64,000 nucleotides of DNA from Amycolatopsis sp. WAC 01376 (GTDB lineage: Bacteria > Actinomycetota > Actinomycetes > Mycobacteriales > Pseudonocardiaceae): positions 1,054,001 through 1,118,000 of the forward strand of contig NZ_QHKL01000001.1 in assembly GCF_003947415.1 (NCBI RefSeq), read 5' to 3'. The notes under the pieces are model-generated. The model was not told where the DNA came from. It did not search any database and worked only from the letters and a program-made list of their open reading frames with translations. This document shows positions 31,013 to 39,432 of this stretch, in pieces; within the stretch, counting starts at the first letter, position 1, and each line of letters starts with the position of its first letter. Position numbers and translations under genes: made by a program.

Positions 31013-31774
31013 TTAGTCGCGCAGGTTGCGCTCGGCGTAGACAGCCATCGCGTCACGGATGTACTCCGCGGTGCCCGCGCCGTGCTTCTCGTCGTACTGC
31101 CCGTAGCGCGGGTCGTCGACGTACAGCTGCCCGAGACCGGCGAAGTAGCCCTTCGACACGGCCCGCACGGCCGGCCGGAGCCACTCGTACAGCCGCTGCG
31201 TGATCGCCTGGGCCTCGTCGCCGTCGGCGGGCAGGCCCTTGGCGTGCGCTTCGCCGAAGGCCGCCGCGATGTCCTTCTGTTCCTGCTGGTGCGCCTTCTT
31301 GTCCTCGGCGCTCAGCGACTTCCACCACCGGTCCCCCTGCTTGTAGGCGTCGGCGCCCCAGCGTTCGGTGACCTCCTTCTCGTACTTCGTATGGTCGAAG
31401 CCGTCGAACACTTCCGTTGCCATCAGTTGTTCACCTCTTTCTGTCTTCTTCAAGGTCGTCCTGACCGATTCGATCTGCCGTCCGAGCCGCTGTCGCTCCT
31501 GCTCCAGCCACTTCAGGTGCGTGCGTAGTGCCGCTGTCGTGTCCTGCTCTCCTTCGAGCACTTCGCCGATCGCGGGCAGGCTCAGCCCGAGTTCGCGAAG
31601 CAGCAGGATCCGTTGCAGCCGCACCAGCGCGTCCTGGTCGTAGTAGCGGTATCCGTTGCTCCCCACCCGGCTCGGTTCGAGCAGCCCGATGTCGCCGTAG
31701 TGGCGCAGCGTGCGGCTCGTGGTCCCGGCCGAGCGGGCGATGTCCTGGATCGACCACTCCGTCTCGTTCGGCAT
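31013..31774 (-). CDS. MerR-family regulator with TipAS drug-binding domain
   Basis: 253 aa from ATG 31774 (MPNETEWSIQDIARSAGTTS). Winged helix with RTLRHYGDIGLLEPSRVGSNGYRYY at residues about 20-45, a dimerisation coiled coil (about 85-118), then the TipAS domain of about 140 residues (VFDGFDHTKYEKEVTERWG...YFAGLGQLYVDDPRYGQYDE) that in TipAL binds thiopeptides and other drugs. An internal start before MATEVFDGF could yield a stand-alone TipAS protein, as in Streptomyces; it is an ATG at residue 119. The promoter (31782-31812) has the MerR 19-bp spacer, so it is autoactivated. Confidence 0.93.
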   Translation of the reverse strand: MPNETEWSIQDIARSAGTTSRTLRHYGDIGLLEPSRVGSNGYRYYDQDALVRLQRILLLRELGLSLPAIGEVLEGEQDTTAALRTHLKWLEQERQRLGRQIESVRTTLKKTERGEQLMATEVFDGFDHTKYEKEVTERWGADAYKQGDRWWKSLSAEDKKAHQQEQKDIAAAFGEAHAKGLPADGDEAQAITQRLYEWLRPAVRAVSKGYFAGLGQLYVDDPRYGQYDEKHGAGTAEYIRDAMAVYAERNLRD

Positions 31775-31781
31775 GTCCACG

Positions 31782-31812
31782 AAGGTAGAGGTTGACGTTG
31801 CGTCAAAGTCAA
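31782..31812 (-). promoter_or_regulatory. MerR-type promoter with 19-bp spacer and dyad
   Basis: On the minus strand: -35 TTGACT (31812-31807), -10 TACCTT (31787-31782), spacer exactly 19 bp. The perfect dyad TTGACG-TTG-CGTCAA (31792-31806) lies in the spacer. The ATG at 31774 falls at the expected transcription start, so the mRNA is probably leaderless. Confidence 0.85.
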
Positions 31813-31845
31813 TCGAAGTTCACCCGACCGTGGCATGGTTCACGA

Positions 31846-32877
31846 ATGAAGACATTCGCGCTGGTCATGGCCGCTGCGCTGACCTTGACGACGGCCGGGG
31901 TCGCCGACGCACACCCGCGTCGCGCCTTCGACATCCAGGCCCACCGCGGCGGGCTCGGCCTCACGGTCGAGAGCACGCTCGCGTCGTTCGGCAAGGCGAT
32001 GGAGCTGGGGGTGACCACGCTCGAACTCGACCTCCAGATCACCAAGGACGGTCGCGAGGTGATCACCCACGACCGCAAGACGACACCCGCGAAGTGCCGC
32101 GACACTGCGCCCGCGACGCCCGGCGACCCGGCGTACCCGTATGTCGGCAAATACGTGAAGGACCTGACGTTCGCGCAGGTCCGCACGCTCGACTGCGGGT
32201 CGATCCGCCAGCCCGCGCATCCCGGCCAGACGCTCTCCCCCGGCGCCAAGATGCCGACGCTCGCCGAGCTGTTCCAGCTGGCCAGGGACCACCGGGCCTG
32301 GGGAATCAAGTTCAACATCGAGACGAAGGTCGAGGCCGCCGCGCCGCACGAGACCGCGCCGCGTGAGCAGTTCGTCCAGCGGGCGGTGCGCGAGATCGTG
32401 CGTGGAGGGTTCGCGCACAACGTCTCGATCCAGAGCTTCGACTGGGGCGCGCTGATGCGTTTTCGCGAGGTCGCGCCCTGGCTCCCGACGGTCGCGCTGA
32501 CCCAGCCCGAGTTCCTGCAGGTGGGGCAGCCCGGCAAGTCGCCGTGGCTCGGCGGGCTCGACATCGACGACTTCGGTGGCAACCCCGTCCGCGCGGTGAA
32601 GTCGTTCGGCGCGAAGGCGCTCTCGCCGGTGCACGGCAACCCGCAGGGCGGCAAGGTCGGCGACCCGGACTACCGGCCGTTCACGACGAAGGCGCTGGTC
32701 ACCGAGGCGCATCGCGCGGGGATCAAGGTCGTGCCCTGGACCATCAATGACCCGGCCACCATGCACAAACTGATCGACGACGGGGTCGACGGCATCATCA
32801 CCGACTATCCCGACCGCCTGCGGGAGGTCGCGGCCGACCGCGGCTTCAAGCTGCCGAAGGCGTATCGGGCACGCTAG
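31846..32877 (+). CDS. Secreted glycerophosphodiester phosphodiesterase
   Basis: 343 aa from ATG 31846. A signal peptide (MKTFALVMAAALTLTTAGVA, cleavage after ADA near residue 22) leads into a GDPD TIM barrel: QAHRGGLGLTVESTLASF with the catalytic His-Arg, ELDLQITKDGREVITHD with metal-binding Glu/Asp and the second His, and the C-terminal VVPWTINDPATMHKLIDDGVDGIITDYP. The enzyme releases glycerol 3-phosphate from deacylated lipids or teichoic-acid-like material outside the cell. It is divergent from the MerR gene and its promoter lies close to the MerR dyad. No strong ribosome-binding site is visible. Confidence 0.93.
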   Translation: MKTFALVMAAALTLTTAGVADAHPRRAFDIQAHRGGLGLTVESTLASFGKAMELGVTTLELDLQITKDGREVITHDRKTTPAKCRDTAPATPGDPAYPYVGKYVKDLTFAQVRTLDCGSIRQPAHPGQTLSPGAKMPTLAELFQLARDHRAWGIKFNIETKVEAAAPHETAPREQFVQRAVREIVRGGFAHNVSIQSFDWGALMRFREVAPWLPTVALTQPEFLQVGQPGKSPWLGGLDIDDFGGNPVRAVKSFGAKALSPVHGNPQGGKVGDPDYRPFTTKALVTEAHRAGIKVVPWTINDPATMHKLIDDGVDGIITDYPDRLREVAADRGFKLPKAYRAR

Positions 32878-33006
32878 GGAAATCTAGGCCCGTCTAGTAC
32901 CAGAGAAATATTCTCGGATACTCCGTTAGCGCGGTTCGGCGATGTGGCGGGCGGGAAGACTGGGGATAGGTTTGTTTCCCGGGTCCGGATCAGAAAGGTT
33001 ACGACC

Positions 33007-33513
33007 GTGATTCTCCGTCGCGTCGCACGTCCGCTCCTCGCCGCGATCTTCATCTCCGGTGGGATCGGCGCGCTGAGGGACACCCAGGGGCACGCCAAGG
33101 CCGCGGAGCCGTTCCTCACCGAGTCCTTCGACAAGCTGGAAGGCGTGGTGCCGGAGTCGGTGCCGCGCGACCCCGCCACCCTCGTCCGGATCGACGCCGC
33201 GGTGAAGGTCGGCGCCGGAGTCGCGCTCGCCGCGGGCAAGGCGCCGCGCCTGGCCTCGCTGCTGCTGCTCGGCAGCCTCGTCCCGACCACGCTGGCCGCG
33301 CACCGGTTCTGGGAGATCAAGGAACCGGCCGAACGTCAGCAGCAGCAGATCCAGTTCATCAAAAACGCCGGTCTCGCCGGTGGCCTGTTGCTGGCCGCCG
33401 CCGACACCGCCGGTAAACCATCGCTCGGCTGGCGTGCCCGCCGCGCCGCGTCGAAGACGGAGAAGCACGCCGAAAAGCTGGCGAAGAAGGCCGAGAAGGC
33501 GATCACCAAGTAG
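33007..33513 (+). CDS. DoxX-family membrane protein
   Basis: 168 aa from GTG 33007 (VILRRVARPLLAAIFISGGI). Four hydrophobic segments and the DoxX pattern: RPLLAAIFISGGIGALRD, VKVGAGVALAAGKAPRLASL, PTTLAAHRFWEI and FIKNAGLAGGLLLAAAD. The last 30 residues are strongly basic (KTEKHAEKLAKKAEKAITK). DoxX relatives act in membrane redox or carotenoid systems, but here the role is unknown. A family C palindrome begins 5 bp after the stop. Confidence 0.85.
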   Translation: MILRRVARPLLAAIFISGGIGALRDTQGHAKAAEPFLTESFDKLEGVVPESVPRDPATLVRIDAAVKVGAGVALAAGKAPRLASLLLLGSLVPTTLAAHRFWEIKEPAERQQQQIQFIKNAGLAGGLLLAAADTAGKPSLGWRARRAASKTEKHAEKLAKKAEKAITK

Positions 33514-33518
33514 CGACC

Positions 33519-33568
33519 CGCGTTTAGTCCTCTGGATGCGTCAACGCGCATCCAGAGGACTAAACGCG
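33519..33568. repeat. Palindromic repeat, family C copy 2
   Basis: Perfect 22-bp arms, CGCGTTTAGTCCTCTGGATG plus CG at 33519-33540 and its complement at 33547-33568, loop TCAACG. It fills almost the whole 60-bp gap between the convergent DoxX and YCII genes. Confidence 0.92.
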
Positions 33569-33573
33569 TGGGG

Positions 33574-33945
33574 TCATGAGGTGAGGGCGGCGATGTCCTC
33601 TTCCTCGACGACCGTCCGCACCTCGACCTCGATCTCGTCGAACAGCGCGGCGTAGGACTCGGCGAACGAGACGGCCTCGGCCAGATCCTTGGCGTTGATC
33701 AGCGCGAAGCCACCGATGACCTCCTTGGCCTCGGTGAACGGGCCGTCGGTCGCGGTGATCTTGCCGCCGCGCACCTTGCGGACCTTCGCGCCCTTCTCCG
33801 ACGGGTGCACACCCTCCGCCGTGATCAGGATGCCCTTCTCGAACGAGTCCTGGATGAAGGCGCCCATCTGCTCGATGAACTCCTTGCTGGGGTTCCAGGC
33901 TTCCGGGGCGCTCTCGTCGAGCCGGTGCATCATCAGAAACCGCAT
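33574..33945 (-). CDS. YCII/DGPF-domain protein
   Basis: 123 aa. MRFLMMHRLDESAPEAWNPS start, then KITATDGPFTEAKEVIGGFA with the canonical DGPF motif and a C-terminal acidic strand. Same family as the protein at 27323-27670 but with no sigma factor next to it. It might belong to the regulon of the ECF42 sigma factor at 26098, which is a guess from the known pairing of the two families. Confidence 0.9.
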   Translation of the reverse strand: MRFLMMHRLDESAPEAWNPSKEFIEQMGAFIQDSFEKGILITAEGVHPSEKGAKVRKVRGGKITATDGPFTEAKEVIGGFALINAKDLAEAVSFAESYAALFDEIEVEVRTVVEEEDIAALTS

Positions 33946-34044
33946 CGCTGCTCCTCAGTGTCTTGGCGGGGCTGTTTCTACCCCGCCTTCACCGACGCGT
34001 CGAGCGGCTCGACGGCGGTTCGACATTTCGACACAGAAGTTTTT

Positions 34045-34848
34045 CTAGCGGCTCGCGACCTTCTTGTACTGGGCCGTCGCGAGCGGCGCGAAGATCGCGA
34101 TGATGGCGACGCAGCACAGGATCGCGTACAGCGAAGCGTTCTCGGCAGGCCAGCCCGTCGGTGCCGCGCCGAAGCGGTTCCCGAACAGGTCACGGGCCGA
34201 GTTGATCACCGCGGTGAACGGGTTCCAGTCGGCGATCGCCTTCAGCACCCCCGGCAGCTTGTCCGCCGGGACGAACGCCGTCGAGATGAAGCTCAGCGGG
34301 AACATCCACATCAGCCCGGCGCTCTGCGCGACCTCGACACTGCGTGCGACGAGCCCGATCCACGCGCCGACCCAGGACAGCGCCCAGGCGAACATCAGCA
34401 TCACGAGATAGCCGAGCACCGCGTCGAGGAAGCTGCCGCGGATCCGCCAGCCGACGAGCAGGCCGCACAGCGACATGACGATCAGCGCGACCACGCTGAT
34501 CACCAGATCCGAGGTCGTCCGGCCGAAGATCACCGCGAGGCGGGAGATCGGCAGCGAACGGAACCTGTCGATGATGCCCTTCTGCAGGTCGTTCGCGAAG
34601 CCGATCACGGTGAACGCCGAGTTGAACGCGACCGTCTGCGCGAAGATGCCGGCGATCAGGAACTCCCGGTACGCGAGCCCGCCCGCTTCGCCGCCGATCG
34701 CGTCGCCGAAGACGTACGCGAACAGCAGCACGAACATGATCGGCTGCAGGGTCGCCGCCATCAGCCAGTCCGGGTTGCGCTGGACGTTCTTCAGGTTCCG
34801 CCAGGTGATCACGCCACCGTCGGAAAAGGCCTTCGCGACCGCGCTCAC
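34045..34848 (-). CDS. ABC-2 exporter permease (DrrB-like)
   Basis: 267 aa with six hydrophobic segments. Family features: NLKNVQRNPDWLMAATLQPIMFVLLFAYVFG at the N-terminus and RFRSLPISRLAVIFGRTTSD, the hallmark loop of daunorubicin-type permeases. It overlaps the ATPase gene by 4 bp (34845-34848), so it is the membrane half of one exporter. Drug or lipid export is expected; there is no biosynthetic cluster nearby to indicate cargo. Confidence 0.93.
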   Translation of the reverse strand: MSAVAKAFSDGGVITWRNLKNVQRNPDWLMAATLQPIMFVLLFAYVFGDAIGGEAGGLAYREFLIAGIFAQTVAFNSAFTVIGFANDLQKGIIDRFRSLPISRLAVIFGRTTSDLVISVVALIVMSLCGLLVGWRIRGSFLDAVLGYLVMLMFAWALSWVGAWIGLVARSVEVAQSAGLMWMFPLSFISTAFVPADKLPGVLKAIADWNPFTAVINSARDLFGNRFGAAPTGWPAENASLYAILCCVAIIAIFAPLATAQYKKVASR

Positions 34849-35804
34849 TTCTTCTCCCCCTCGTCCGTCGCGTGCCCCGTCAGCGAAAGGAACACGTCGT
34901 CGAGCGTCGGCCGGTGCAGCGCGACGTCCTGAATGGCGACGCCGTGGCCGTCCAGCCGCCGCAGCGCCTCGATCAACGCCTTCGGCCCGCCCTCGACCAG
35001 GACGTCGACCTTGCGGGTGTGCTCGTCGACCGACGGTGTCCCCGAGCCGACCTCGGTCAGCACCTGCGTGGTGACGGCGAGGTCGCTCGCGTTCGCCACG
35101 ACCAGCTCCAGCCGCTCGCCGCCGATCTCCTGCTTGAGCTCGTCGGCCGTGCCGCGCGCGATGACCTTCCCCTTGTCGATCACCACGATCGAGTCGGCGA
35201 GCTGATCGGCCTCCTCCAGGTACTGCGTGGTCAGCAGCACCGTGGTGCCGTCGGCGACGAGTTCCTTGATGACCTCCCAGGTGTCGATCCGGCCGCGCGG
35301 GTCGAGCCCGGTGGTCGGTTCGTCGAGGATCACCACGGTCGGCTCGGCGACCAGCGCGCCCGCGAGGTCGAGCCGTCGCCGCATACCGCCGGAGTACGTC
35401 TTGGCGGGGCGATCCGCCGCGTCCTCCAGCCGGAACCGGGCGAGCAGTTCACGTGCCCGCGTTTTCGCCGCGGCCTTCTTGCTCCCGTACAGCCTGCCGA
35501 CCATGTACAGGTTCTCGAACCCGGTGAGGTTCTCGTCCACGGCGGCGTACTGCCCGGACAACCCGATCGACCGCCGGACGGCGTCGGGCTGGGCCAGCAC
35601 GTCGTGCCCGGCCACCTCCGCCTCGCCCGAATCCGGGCGGAGCAGGGTGGTCAGGATGCGGACGGTCGTCGTTTTGCCGGCACCGTTCGGCCCCAGCAGG
35701 CCCAGCACCTTGCCCTTCGGGATCGACAGGTCGACCCCGTCGAGCGCCCGTGTGGACCCATAGGTCTTGACCAGCGCTTTCGCCTGAACTGCGAACATGC
35801 GCAC
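34845..35804 (-). CDS. ABC exporter ATP-binding protein (DrrA-like)
   Basis: 319 aa (start at 35804 or at MFAVQAK, 35798). Walker A GPNGAGKTT near residues 38-46, signature TYSGGMRRRLDLA, Walker B VVILDEPTTGLDPRGR and the long C-terminal extension of the DrrA/CcmA type, ending in DVALHRPTLDDVFLSLTGH, the conserved DrrA C-terminal motif. It works with the permease at 34045. Confidence 0.95.
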   Translation of the reverse strand: MRMFAVQAKALVKTYGSTRALDGVDLSIPKGKVLGLLGPNGAGKTTTVRILTTLLRPDSGEAEVAGHDVLAQPDAVRRSIGLSGQYAAVDENLTGFENLYMVGRLYGSKKAAAKTRARELLARFRLEDAADRPAKTYSGGMRRRLDLAGALVAEPTVVILDEPTTGLDPRGRIDTWEVIKELVADGTTVLLTTQYLEEADQLADSIVVIDKGKVIARGTADELKQEIGGERLELVVANASDLAVTTQVLTEVGSGTPSVDEHTRKVDVLVEGGPKALIEALRRLDGHGVAIQDVALHRPTLDDVFLSLTGHATDEGEKK

Positions 35805-35867
35805 ACGCTAGACCCGGGCACCGACAAAAGGCACCCGGGTTTTCCCCGATCCGCTGCGGGCGAACGG

Positions 35868-37157
35868 TTACTTTTCGAGGATCGCGGTGACGCCCTGGCC
35901 GCCCGCGGCGCAGATCGAGATGAGTCCGCGGCCGGATCCCTTCTCGCCCAACAGCTTCGCGAGCGTGGCGACGATACGGCCGCCGGTCGCGGCGAACGGG
36001 TGCCCGGCCGCCAGAGACGAGCCGTTGACGTTCAGCTTCGCCCGATCGATGGCGCCGAGGGGCTCGTCGAGGCCGAGCTTCTCCTTGGCGAACGCCGGGT
36101 CCTCCCACGCCTTGAGGGTCGCGAGCACCTGCGACGCGAAGGCCTCGTGGATCTCGTAGAAGTCGAAGTCCTGCAAGGTGAGCCCGGCGCGCGTGAGCAT
36201 CTGCGGGACGGCGTACGCGGGCGCCATCAGCAGTCCCTCGTCGCCGTGGACGTAGTCGACGGCCGCGGTCTGCGAGAACGTCAGGTACGCCAGCACCGGC
36301 AGCTTCCGGGCCTTGGCCCACTGCTCGGTCGCGAGCAGGACGGTCGACGCGCCGTCGGACAGCGGCGTCGAGTTGCCCGCGGTCATCGTGCCGTCAGGAC
36401 CACCGAAGGCGGGCTTCAGCTTCGCGAGCTTCTCGACGCTGGAGTCCGGCCGCAGGTTCTGGTCGCGGGCCAGCTTCAGGTACGGCGTCACCAGGTCGTC
36501 GAAGAAGCCCTTGTCGTACGCGGCGCCGAGGCGCTGGTGGCTGGTCGCGGCGAGTTCGTCCTGCGCCTCGCGTGTGATCTCCCAGACCTTCGCGGTCAGC
36601 GCCGCGTGCTCGCCCATGGACAGGCCGGTGCGCGGCTCGGAGTTGCGCGGGATCTCGGGGACGATGTGGCCGGGGCGCAGCTTCGCGGCGAGCTTCAGCC
36701 GGTCGGGGAGCGTCTTCGCGGCGTTGAGCTGCACGAGGATCTGGCGCAGGTCGTCGTTGACCGCCAGCGGCGCGTCGGACGTGGTGTCGACGCCGCCCGC
36801 GATGGCCGAGTCGATCTGGCCGAGCGCGATCTTGTTGGCGACGTTGATGATCGCCTGGAGGCCGGTGCCGCACGCCATCTGCACGTCGGAGGCCGGGGTG
36901 GCGGGGTTCAGCCTGCTGCCGAGGACGCTTTCGCGGGCGAGGTTGAAGTCGCGGGCGTGCTTGAGCACGGCGCCGGCGGCGACCTCGCCGATCACCTCGT
37001 CCTGGAGGGAGAATCGGCTGACCAGGCCGTCGAGGGCGGCCGTGAACATGTCCTGGTTCGACGCTTGCGCGTACGGGCCGTTCGAGCGGGCGAAGGGGAT
37101 CCGGTTGCCGCCGATGATCGCGACCTTGCGCACGGGTGCCGTCCTTTTCGTGGCCAT
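35868..37157 (-). CDS. Acetyl-CoA C-acyltransferase, FadA2-like thiolase
   Basis: 429 aa from ATG 37157, chosen because GGAGGAG lies 8 nt upstream. Thiolase motifs: nucleophilic Cys in QMACGTGLQAI near residue 95, the NVNGSSLAAGHPFAATGGR segment with the catalytic His near 375, and the C-terminal ICAAGGQGV with the second Cys. It catalyses thiolytic cleavage of 3-ketoacyl-CoA or the reverse condensation. It is divergent from fabG4-like and maoC-like genes, the same arrangement as Rv0243/Rv0242c/Rv0241c of M. tuberculosis; FadE5 is missing here. The shared intergenic region has a perfect 22-bp palindrome. Confidence 0.93.
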   Translation of the reverse strand: MATKRTAPVRKVAIIGGNRIPFARSNGPYAQASNQDMFTAALDGLVSRFSLQDEVIGEVAAGAVLKHARDFNLARESVLGSRLNPATPASDVQMACGTGLQAIINVANKIALGQIDSAIAGGVDTTSDAPLAVNDDLRQILVQLNAAKTLPDRLKLAAKLRPGHIVPEIPRNSEPRTGLSMGEHAALTAKVWEITREAQDELAATSHQRLGAAYDKGFFDDLVTPYLKLARDQNLRPDSSVEKLAKLKPAFGGPDGTMTAGNSTPLSDGASTVLLATEQWAKARKLPVLAYLTFSQTAAVDYVHGDEGLLMAPAYAVPQMLTRAGLTLQDFDFYEIHEAFASQVLATLKAWEDPAFAKEKLGLDEPLGAIDRAKLNVNGSSLAAGHPFAATGGRIVATLAKLLGEKGSGRGLISICAAGGQGVTAILEK

Positions 37158-37190
37158 TTTTTCCACTCCTCCGTAGGCTCTCTCACACTG

Positions 37191-37212
37191 TAACCTACTA
37201 GCGAGTAGGTTA
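37191..37212. promoter_or_regulatory. TetR-type operator between the thiolase and fabG4-like genes
   Basis: TAACCTACT-AGCG-AGTAGGTTA, perfect 9-bp arms, in the 92-bp divergent promoter region. The core ACCTACT.GCG.GTAG recurs at 40159-40174 upstream of the TetR gene (39415). Confidence 0.75.
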
Positions 37213-37249
37213 GAATGCGACGTGACGCAAACTGCACGGGAGGCAAGCG

Positions 37250-38584
37250 ATGGCTGACAGGTACCAGCAGTTCACGAAATCCCCGGTGGGGAAGTTCGTG
37301 GTGCCGAAGCTCGGCCTGCCGAATCCCGCGACGCTCCGCCGGTACAAGCCCGGTCAGCCCCCTCTCGAGGGTCCCGCACTTCTCGGTGCCGCGCCGGGCG
37401 GTCGCCTCGGAAAGGTGATCGAGGCGCAGCTGCACCGCGCGGGTATCGAGGTCCTCTCGACGGCGGCTGACAAGCACGCCGCGCTCGTCTTCGACGCGAC
37501 AGGCGTGAAGGACCCGAAGCAGCTTCGCGAGGTCTACTCCTTCTTCCACCCGGTGATCCGGAGCGTCGGGCCGTCGGGCCGCGTCGTCGTCCTCGGAACG
37601 CCGCCGGAGCTGGCCGAAGGACACGAGAGGATCGCGCAGCGCGCGCTCGAAGGCTTCGTGCGCTCCGTCGGTAAGGAACTGAAGCGCGGCGCGACCGCCC
37701 AGCTCGTGTACGTCGCCGAAGGTGCCGAAGAGGCCACTGAGTCCACGCTCCGGTTCCTGCTGTCGTCGAAGTCCGCCTTCGTCGACGCCCAGGTCATCCG
37801 CGTCGGCACCGAGACCAAGACCGCCTCCGCCCCGGCCGACTGGACGAAGCCCCTCGAAGGCAAGGTCGCCCTGGTCACCGGCGCTTCCCGCGGTATCGGC
37901 GCCGCCATCGCCGAGGTGCTGGGCCGCGACGGCGCCCACGTCGTCGCGCTCGACATCCCCGCGCAGGGCGCGGATCTGTCCAAGGTGGCCAACAAGGTCG
38001 GCGGCTCGTCGCTGCAGCTGGACATCACCGCCGCCGACGCGCCGGAGAAGCTCGCCGAGTACCTGACCACACGCCACGGCGGCGTCGACATCGTCGTGCA
38101 CAACGCGGGCATCACCCGCGACAAGACGCTCGGCAACATGACCGAAGGCGGCTGGGACTCGGTCATCGCGGTCAACCTCGCGTCGCAGCTCGCGGTCAAC
38201 GAGAAGCTCGTGGCAGACAAGGTGCTGCACGAGAACGGCCGGATCATCGGCGTCTCCTCGATCGCCGGGATCGCGGGCAACGTCGGCCAGACCAACTACG
38301 CCACCAGCAAGGCGGGCGTCATCGGCATGGTGAACGACGGCGCGCCGAAGCTCGCCGAATACGGCGGCACGATCAACGCCGTCGCGCCCGGTTTCATCGA
38401 GACCAAGATGACCGCCGCCGTCCCGCTGTTCATCCGCGAGGCCGGGCGACGGCTCTCCAGCCTCGGCCAGGGCGGGCTCCCGGTCGACGTCGCCGAGACG
38501 ATCGCCTGGTACGCGAACCCGGCTTCGGCCGCGGTCAACGGCAACGTGGTCCGCGTCTGCGGCCAGGCACTGCTGGGGGCGTGA
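37250..38584 (+). CDS. fabG: FabG4-type high-molecular-weight 3-oxoacyl-(ACP/CoA) reductase
   Basis: 444 aa, longer than classical FabG (about 250 aa). Residues 1-200 form the flavodoxin-like N-terminal domain of the FabG4 class (KSPVGKFVVPKLGLPNPATL). The C-terminal SDR domain carries TGASRGIGAAIAEVLG near 215, NAGITRDKTLGNM, catalytic Ser in VSSIAGIAGN and YATSK as YxxxK. It reduces 3-oxoacyl thioesters with NADH in M. tuberculosis. It is followed after 2 bp by the MaoC-like gene and is divergent from the thiolase. Confidence 0.94.
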   Translation: MADRYQQFTKSPVGKFVVPKLGLPNPATLRRYKPGQPPLEGPALLGAAPGGRLGKVIEAQLHRAGIEVLSTAADKHAALVFDATGVKDPKQLREVYSFFHPVIRSVGPSGRVVVLGTPPELAEGHERIAQRALEGFVRSVGKELKRGATAQLVYVAEGAEEATESTLRFLLSSKSAFVDAQVIRVGTETKTASAPADWTKPLEGKVALVTGASRGIGAAIAEVLGRDGAHVVALDIPAQGADLSKVANKVGGSSLQLDITAADAPEKLAEYLTTRHGGVDIVVHNAGITRDKTLGNMTEGGWDSVIAVNLASQLAVNEKLVADKVLHENGRIIGVSSIAGIAGNVGQTNYATSKAGVIGMVNDGAPKLAEYGGTINAVAPGFIETKMTAAVPLFIREAGRRLSSLGQGGLPVDVAETIAWYANPASAAVNGNVVRVCGQALLGA

Positions 38585-38586
38585 TC

Positions 38587-39432
38587 ATGGCGGTCAAGGA
38601 ACTCCGCGAATCGCCGAGCCTGTCTTCGCTGTACCCCAAGGCGTTGCTCGGCTCGCTGCGAAAGAGCGGCGGGAACACGTTGCCGGGCACCGAGTTCGTC
38701 CGCGAGGGCGTCGTCGTCGACCCGGCGCACCTCGCCGCGTACAACCAGGTGTGCGGATTCCGGCTGGACGACGTCCTCCCGGCGACGTATCCGCATATCC
38801 TCGCGTTCCCGCTGCAGATGGCGTTGATGACCGAGGCCGACTTCCCGTTCCCGTTGCTGGGCATGGTGCATGTCGCCAACCGGATCACCCAGCACCGGCA
38901 GCTGCGGCTCGACGAGACGTTCACCCTGCGCGTGCGCGCCGAGGACCTGCGCCCGCACGAAAAGGGCAAGCAGTTCGACGTGATCAGCGAGCTGCTCGTC
39001 AGCGACAGTCCGGTGTGGACGGACGTCAGCACGTACCTGCGCCGCGGTGGCGGCAGCGGCGAGAAGACCTCACGCGGTCAGCTCTCGCAGCCGTCGCCCA
39101 CCGCGATCTGGCAGGTGCCCGGCGACATCGGCCGCCGCTACGCCGAAGTCTCCGGCGACCGCAACCCGATCCATCTGCACTCGATCACCGCGAAGGCGTT
39201 CGGCTTCCCGTCCGCGATCGCGCACGGCATGTGGACGAAGGCGCACGCGCTCGCGGCGTTCGAAGGCAGGCTTCCGGAGGCGTTCACCGTCGACGTGAAG
39301 TTCAAGCAGCCGGTGTTGTTGCCGGCGAAGGCGGCGTTCACCACGTGGAGTGAAGGCGAGGGCTGGGCCTTCGAGCTCTGGAACGCGCGCAAGCCGAAGC
39401 CGCACCTGGAGGGCTCAGTCGTCGCTCTCTGA
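38587..39432 (+). CDS. MaoC-family dehydratase, HtdX-like
   Basis: 281 aa from ATG 38587 (MAVKELRESPSLSSLYPKAL). Double hot-dog protein: N-terminal half without active site and C-terminal half with the hydratase motif YAEVSGDRNPIHLHSITAKAFGFPSAIAHGMW, where Asp and His are catalytic. It dehydrates 3-hydroxyacyl thioesters, the step after FabG4. Same gene order as Rv0242c-Rv0241c. Its 3' end overlaps the convergent TetR gene by 18 bp. Confidence 0.93.
   Translation: MAVKELRESPSLSSLYPKALLGSLRKSGGNTLPGTEFVREGVVVDPAHLAAYNQVCGFRLDDVLPATYPHILAFPLQMALMTEADFPFPLLGMVHVANRITQHRQLRLDETFTLRVRAEDLRPHEKGKQFDVISELLVSDSPVWTDVSTYLRRGGGSGEKTSRGQLSQPSPTAIWQVPGDIGRRYAEVSGDRNPIHLHSITAKAFGFPSAIAHGMWTKAHALAAFEGRLPEAFTVDVKFKQPVLLPAKAAFTTWSEGEGWAFELWNARKPKPHLEGSVVAL

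Noticed and set aside
31846..32877. Phosphodiesterase as an antibiotic-response gene with the MerR regulator
   Set aside because: Shared promoter proximity alone. No sequence sign of MerR control in its own direction, so only noted as possible.
34045..35804. DrrAB-like exporter as part of an antibiotic cluster
   Set aside because: No PKS, NRPS, glycosyltransferase or other biosynthetic gene lies nearby.
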